DNA of 9,726 nt from an uncultured Rhodospirillales bacterium (GTDB lineage: Bacteria; Pseudomonadota; Alphaproteobacteria; Rhodospirillales; Casp-alpha2): assembly GCA_938074585.1 (NCBI GenBank), contig CALJEW010000206.1, positions 1-9,726 of the forward strand, given 5' to 3'. Position numbers and translations under genes: made by a program. Shown piece after piece: positions 6,903 to 9,726 of the stretch. The first letter of the stretch is position 1. Each line of letters starts with the position of its first letter. The notes under the pieces are model-generated. The model saw only the letters and a program-made list of their open reading frames with translations. It was not told the DNA's origin and did not search any database.

Positions 6903-8030
6903 ATGCAAAGCCAAAACATCGGAATTTCGTGGCAATTGTCGGACCGTCACGGTTGGGGAATCTTTGGCACTCATTTAGCTCTTTATTTAATCAATGGGCC
7001 GCGCCCCCCGGTAATATTCACAGAACCGAGTTTCATTGGGATTTCTGAAGAAATTTCCAACAAAATTCTCTCCTATTTTGTCTTACCAGAGCAATTCGCG
7101 TTGGATCACACAACAATGCTTCATTCGTTGGGTAATGGTTTTCAAGAAAACAGAATGAGTAAGCACTTGAGGGGGCGAAAAAATGTTGCGTTTGCCTTTT
7201 TCGAAAATGAAATTAAAGATCAAACCGCAATTGAGCGGGTTAAATTTTGGGATCGGTTGCTTGTTGGATCCAGTTGGAACCGGGATGTGTGTCTGGATTT
7301 AGGAGTTTCGAACGTAGCCTTTGTTTCGCAAGGCGTTGATACAAATAAATTTTACCCTGGCCCAAAACAAGGCGTACCAACTGGGCGATTTGTGATTTAT
7401 TCAGGCGGAAAATTAGAACACAGAAAAGGCCAAGATTTAGTTTTGGCCGCGTTTAAAATATTCCATCAGTTACACCCAAATTCGTTACTCATAACCGCAT
7501 GGCAAAATAGCTGGATTGAAAGTGCCCTCACCATTTCACAATCTAAATATATTGATGTAGCGCCGGTCATGAATGAGCACGGCTCCATTGGAATGACGGA
7601 ATGGGCCATTAACAACGGCGTTCCGGCGGATTCTTTTGTTGATTTGGGCTGGGTATCGAATGCCCGGTTACCCGAAATTTTGCGTGAATCTGATGTTGCC
7701 TTATTCCCAAGCCGGTGTGAAGGGGGCACAAACTTAGTTGCCATGGAGGCTATGGCGTCGGGCATACCTTGCATTTTATCGCAGAATACTGGTCATTTAG
7801 ACTTAATTGAGGCTGGTAATTGCTACGCACTAACAGATCAGTTATCTGATCAAGCGGATCCCTTTTGGCGATCATCAAGCATTGATCAAATTGTCGAAAA
7901 ATTAGAATTGGCGTACACCGACCATCAAGACCGAAAAAACCGTGCTGATTTAGGGGTTGTGTCTATGCAAAAGCTTTCATGGGACACCCAAATCGGAAAA
8001 TTAATATCCAAAATTACAGATTTGTTATAA
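6903..8030 (+). CDS. Family 4 (GT-B) glycosyltransferase
   Basis: A 375-residue retaining glycosyltransferase of the GT4 type, likely cytoplasmic and acting in synthesis of a surface glycan. The C-terminal GT1 domain starts near residue 161 (RFVIYSGGKLEHRKGQD, with a basic phosphate-binding region at 170-175). It continues through DLGWVSNARLPEILRESDVALFPS to RCEGGTNLVAMEAMASGIPCILS. The two acidic residues of the usual E-x7-E motif are Glu273 and Glu282, so here the spacing is E-x8-E. The N-terminal acceptor domain is divergent: it starts ISWQLSDRHGWGIFGTHLALYL, with no membrane segment. Donor and acceptor cannot be told from sequence. ATG at 6903 has no clear ribosome site. It is the first gene of a plus-strand pair, and the next gene starts 9 nt after its TAA. 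galU and ugd lie about 5 kb away. Confidence 0.87.
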   Translation: MQSQNIGISWQLSDRHGWGIFGTHLALYLINGPRPPVIFTEPSFIGISEEISNKILSYFVLPEQFALDHTTMLHSLGNGFQENRMSKHLRGRKNVAFAFFENEIKDQTAIERVKFWDRLLVGSSWNRDVCLDLGVSNVAFVSQGVDTNKFYPGPKQGVPTGRFVIYSGGKLEHRKGQDLVLAAFKIFHQLHPNSLLITAWQNSWIESALTISQSKYIDVAPVMNEHGSIGMTEWAINNGVPADSFVDLGWVSNARLPEILRESDVALFPSRCEGGTNLVAMEAMASGIPCILSQNTGHLDLIEAGNCYALTDQLSDQADPFWRSSSIDQIVEKLELAYTDHQDRKNRADLGVVSMQKLSWDTQIGKLISKITDLL

Positions 8031-8039
8031 GGAGATAGA

Positions 8040-9008
8040 ATGCCAAGCCAACAGCGCACTTTAATTGTTCATGATGGTCCAAACGACTACATTGAGGGTT
8101 TAAAAACACAATTTCCAGACCACCGATTTGAGCTGTGCCTAGAAAACGAGACCGTTGATGATGCCATAACCCGCGTTGACCCAACCGTTGCCTTGGCTTT
8201 TCGCTCCGGCCGATTTCCGGGGCCTGCTCATATCCACCTTTTAAATGCTCCGAATATAAAATGGTTTCAATCTGGTGGTGCAGGCATTGATCATCTGCCC
8301 CATTGGAACAAGAGCGCTTTGACCGTTACCAACGCAGCAGGGGTGTCGGGTAAATATATGGCTGAGACAGTAATGGGCGCCGTTTTATTGATGAATTTTG
8401 GTTTTCCAAAATTCATCGAAGATCAGCGTAATCGGATTTGGGACCCGCAAGACTGGACATCTTTGGACCAAAAAACAGCATTGGTTATTGGTTTGGGTGG
8501 CATTGGATCCCGGGTTGCAGAACGCTTAAAATTGTTTGGTATGCAAGTGCTTGGAACCCGCAATTCATCGAAGACATGTGATCACGTTGATGCGCTTATC
8601 CCCATGTCTGATATCCTGGGCGCTCTCCCCCAAGCTGATTTCGTTTGTATCCATGTACCAAATACTAAAATGACACAAAATCTTGTAAACAAAACATTTT
8701 TGACTGCTATGAAGCCCAGTGCGCGTTTGATTAATACGGCACGTGGTGCTCAAGTCGATGAAGGCGCACTGATAGAAGCACTTAGAACAGGCCAAATTTC
8801 TGGGGCTTATATAGATGTTTATGACAAAGAACCCCTACCCCAAAACTCGCCCCTTTGGGATACGCCTAATTTGATTATGAGCCCCCACGTGTCGGACCAA
8901 ATAGCGGGTTGGGAAAAAAATTCAGCAAAGTTTTTTGGTGAGAACTTTAAACGTTATTTGAAGGGCTTCCCTTTACATAATGTTTGCAATCCCGATCTTG
9001 GTTACTGA
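8040..9008 (+). CDS. D-2-hydroxyacid dehydrogenase family protein (glyoxylate/hydroxypyruvate reductase-like)
   Basis: A 322-residue NAD(P)-dependent dehydrogenase that should interconvert a 2-oxoacid and a D-2-hydroxyacid in the cytoplasm. The N-terminal substrate domain contains FQSGGAGIDHLP (76-87). The nucleotide-binding motif GLGGIG is at 151-156. The catalytic triad is visible as Arg235 (NTARG), Glu264 (DKEPLP) and His283 (SPHVSD). The overall pattern resembles GhrA-type glyoxylate/hydroxypyruvate reductases more than phosphoglycerate dehydrogenase, because the C-terminal ACT region is absent; the substrate is not certain. ATG at 8040 has a good ribosome site, AGGAG overlapping the TAA of the glycosyltransferase gene, 7 nt upstream. 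The two genes are thus probably co-transcribed. The TGA stop (9006-9008) overlaps the old stop codon of the decayed DUF3179 gene on the opposite strand. Confidence 0.9.
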   Translation: MPSQQRTLIVHDGPNDYIEGLKTQFPDHRFELCLENETVDDAITRVDPTVALAFRSGRFPGPAHIHLLNAPNIKWFQSGGAGIDHLPHWNKSALTVTNAAGVSGKYMAETVMGAVLLMNFGFPKFIEDQRNRIWDPQDWTSLDQKTALVIGLGGIGSRVAERLKLFGMQVLGTRNSSKTCDHVDALIPMSDILGALPQADFVCIHVPNTKMTQNLVNKTFLTAMKPSARLINTARGAQVDEGALIEALRTGQISGAYIDVYDKEPLPQNSPLWDTPNLIMSPHVSDQIAGWEKNSAKFFGENFKRYLKGFPLHNVCNPDLGY

Positions 9009-9726
9009 CCTGTAAAAATCTGTTTTCCGTTCTGATAGGAATGGTAAACAAAAGCGAATGTAATGCAGTGAACAACGTCTTTACAGTCACGTAGCACCGT
9101 AACTTTGCCAATATCTCGGCCTTTGCTGAAATTTCGGGTAACCAAGGCAGAGTTTTGTCCTTAATACTAAGTGATTTCCAAATCACCTGATTTAAAAGTG
9201 TCTTTATCTATTAGATATGGGAAGGACCACGTTTTACCTTTGGCAACAACAACCCGGATCATAGGGTTGATGTATTTAGGCATTTCATTCGGATACAGAA
9301 ATAGCATGAGCGATGAAACGTATCCGGTATATGGGTTTTGACCATATCAGCAAATATTTTAATTGTTTGGAATAAGTAACTAACCTTTGGGTGTACGGGC
9401 TTTGAAATTAGCGAATGACTCAAGCCGAGATGGGATCACTTTCCATGGCTTTCCAGTCAGTTCACCAACTAATCCTTAGCCAACATATTGTTGCCACCAA
9501 CTTTTAGATTGTCAATCATACATTACCAAATCAGATCTTCTGAGATTTCTTGTGATGCCAAAACCCAATAGGCGCCCCTCTAATCGCCAAGTAAAAACAA
9601 TCCATGACTTGCACAGTGGGCAATACGCGAAGGGAACTGGAATGCCACCCAATTTATCATTAACAATTTCATGCCACATTAAAATAGTCAATGGATACGC
9701 CCCCGCTTTGCCATTGATGTTAACGC
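9002..9726 (-). pseudogene. Decayed DUF3179-family gene, C-terminal part (5' end off the window)
   Basis: No open gene covers this stretch, but the minus strand reads in one uninterrupted frame from 9724 to a TAA at 9004-9002 as a DUF3179-like protein of about 240 codons. Recognisable parts, in order: AYPLTILMWHEIVND, GGIPVPFAYCPLC, FGITRNLRRSDLVMYD, SWWQQYVG, GELTGKPWKVIPSR, YGQNPYTGY, FLYPNEMPKYINPMIRVVV, GQNSALVTRNFSKGRDIGKVTV, DVVHCITFAFVYHSY. Seven in-frame stops interrupt it: TGA 9514-9512, TAA 9478-9476, TAG 9382-9380, TAA 9361-9359, TGA 9349-9347, TAG 9169-9167, TAA 9163-9161. No frameshift is needed anywhere. Several replace residues expected in the family, such as Arg after MYD and Trp after LEIT. 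Missense changes also hit conserved places, for example KSW after YCPLC. DUF3179 proteins are of unknown function. Product is almost certainly not made. Confidence 0.85.

Noticed and set aside
8947..9186. 79-codon minus-strand open frame over the dehydrogenase end
   Set aside because: It lies in a different frame from the DUF3179 reading and its translation resembles nothing; it is a by-product of the decayed gene.

Overview
The window looks like alphaproteobacterial chromosome. The best marker is a MipZ-type division-site ATPase, a family largely confined to Alphaproteobacteria. Moderate GC, very short intergenic gaps and gene pairs that abut or nearly abut suggest a fairly compact genome, perhaps a marine Rhodospirillales or SAR116-like lineage; that placement is a guess.

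Layout. From 6787 down to 1, seven genes run on the minus strand in three tight groups. (i) A cytoplasmic molybdopterin oxidoreductase (6787-4733) is followed 2 nt later by mipZ (4730-3879). (ii) After 88 bp come a VWA-like protein (3790-3083), a membrane-anchored J-domain protein (3076-2351) and a DOPA 4,5-dioxygenase-family protein (2350-1991), with gaps of 6 and 0 nt. (iii) After 134 bp come galU (1856-987) and ugd (944 to beyond the left edge). From 6903 a divergent plus-strand pair encodes a family 4 glycosyltransferase and a D-2-hydroxyacid dehydrogenase, 9 nt apart. The divergent gap 6788-6902 holds a plausible sigma70-type promoter for the oxidoreductase and a 9-bp perfect inverted repeat just before the glycosyltransferase start.

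The right end (9002-9726) has no open gene, but the minus strand reads throughout in a single frame as a DUF3179-family protein. Seven in-frame stop codons interrupt it and there are no frameshifts. It is a decayed gene running off the right edge, and its old stop codon overlaps the end of the dehydrogenase gene on the other strand.

How the genes work together. GalU makes UDP-glucose and Ugd oxidises it to UDP-glucuronate, the usual supply for envelope polysaccharides. The glycosyltransferase may use such sugars, though nothing here shows its donor. MipZ positions the division site. The VWA, J-domain and DOPA-dioxygenase-like trio has the spacing of a co-translated unit of unknown job and is the most interesting intact part of the window. 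No tRNA, rRNA, CRISPR array or insertion sequence was seen.
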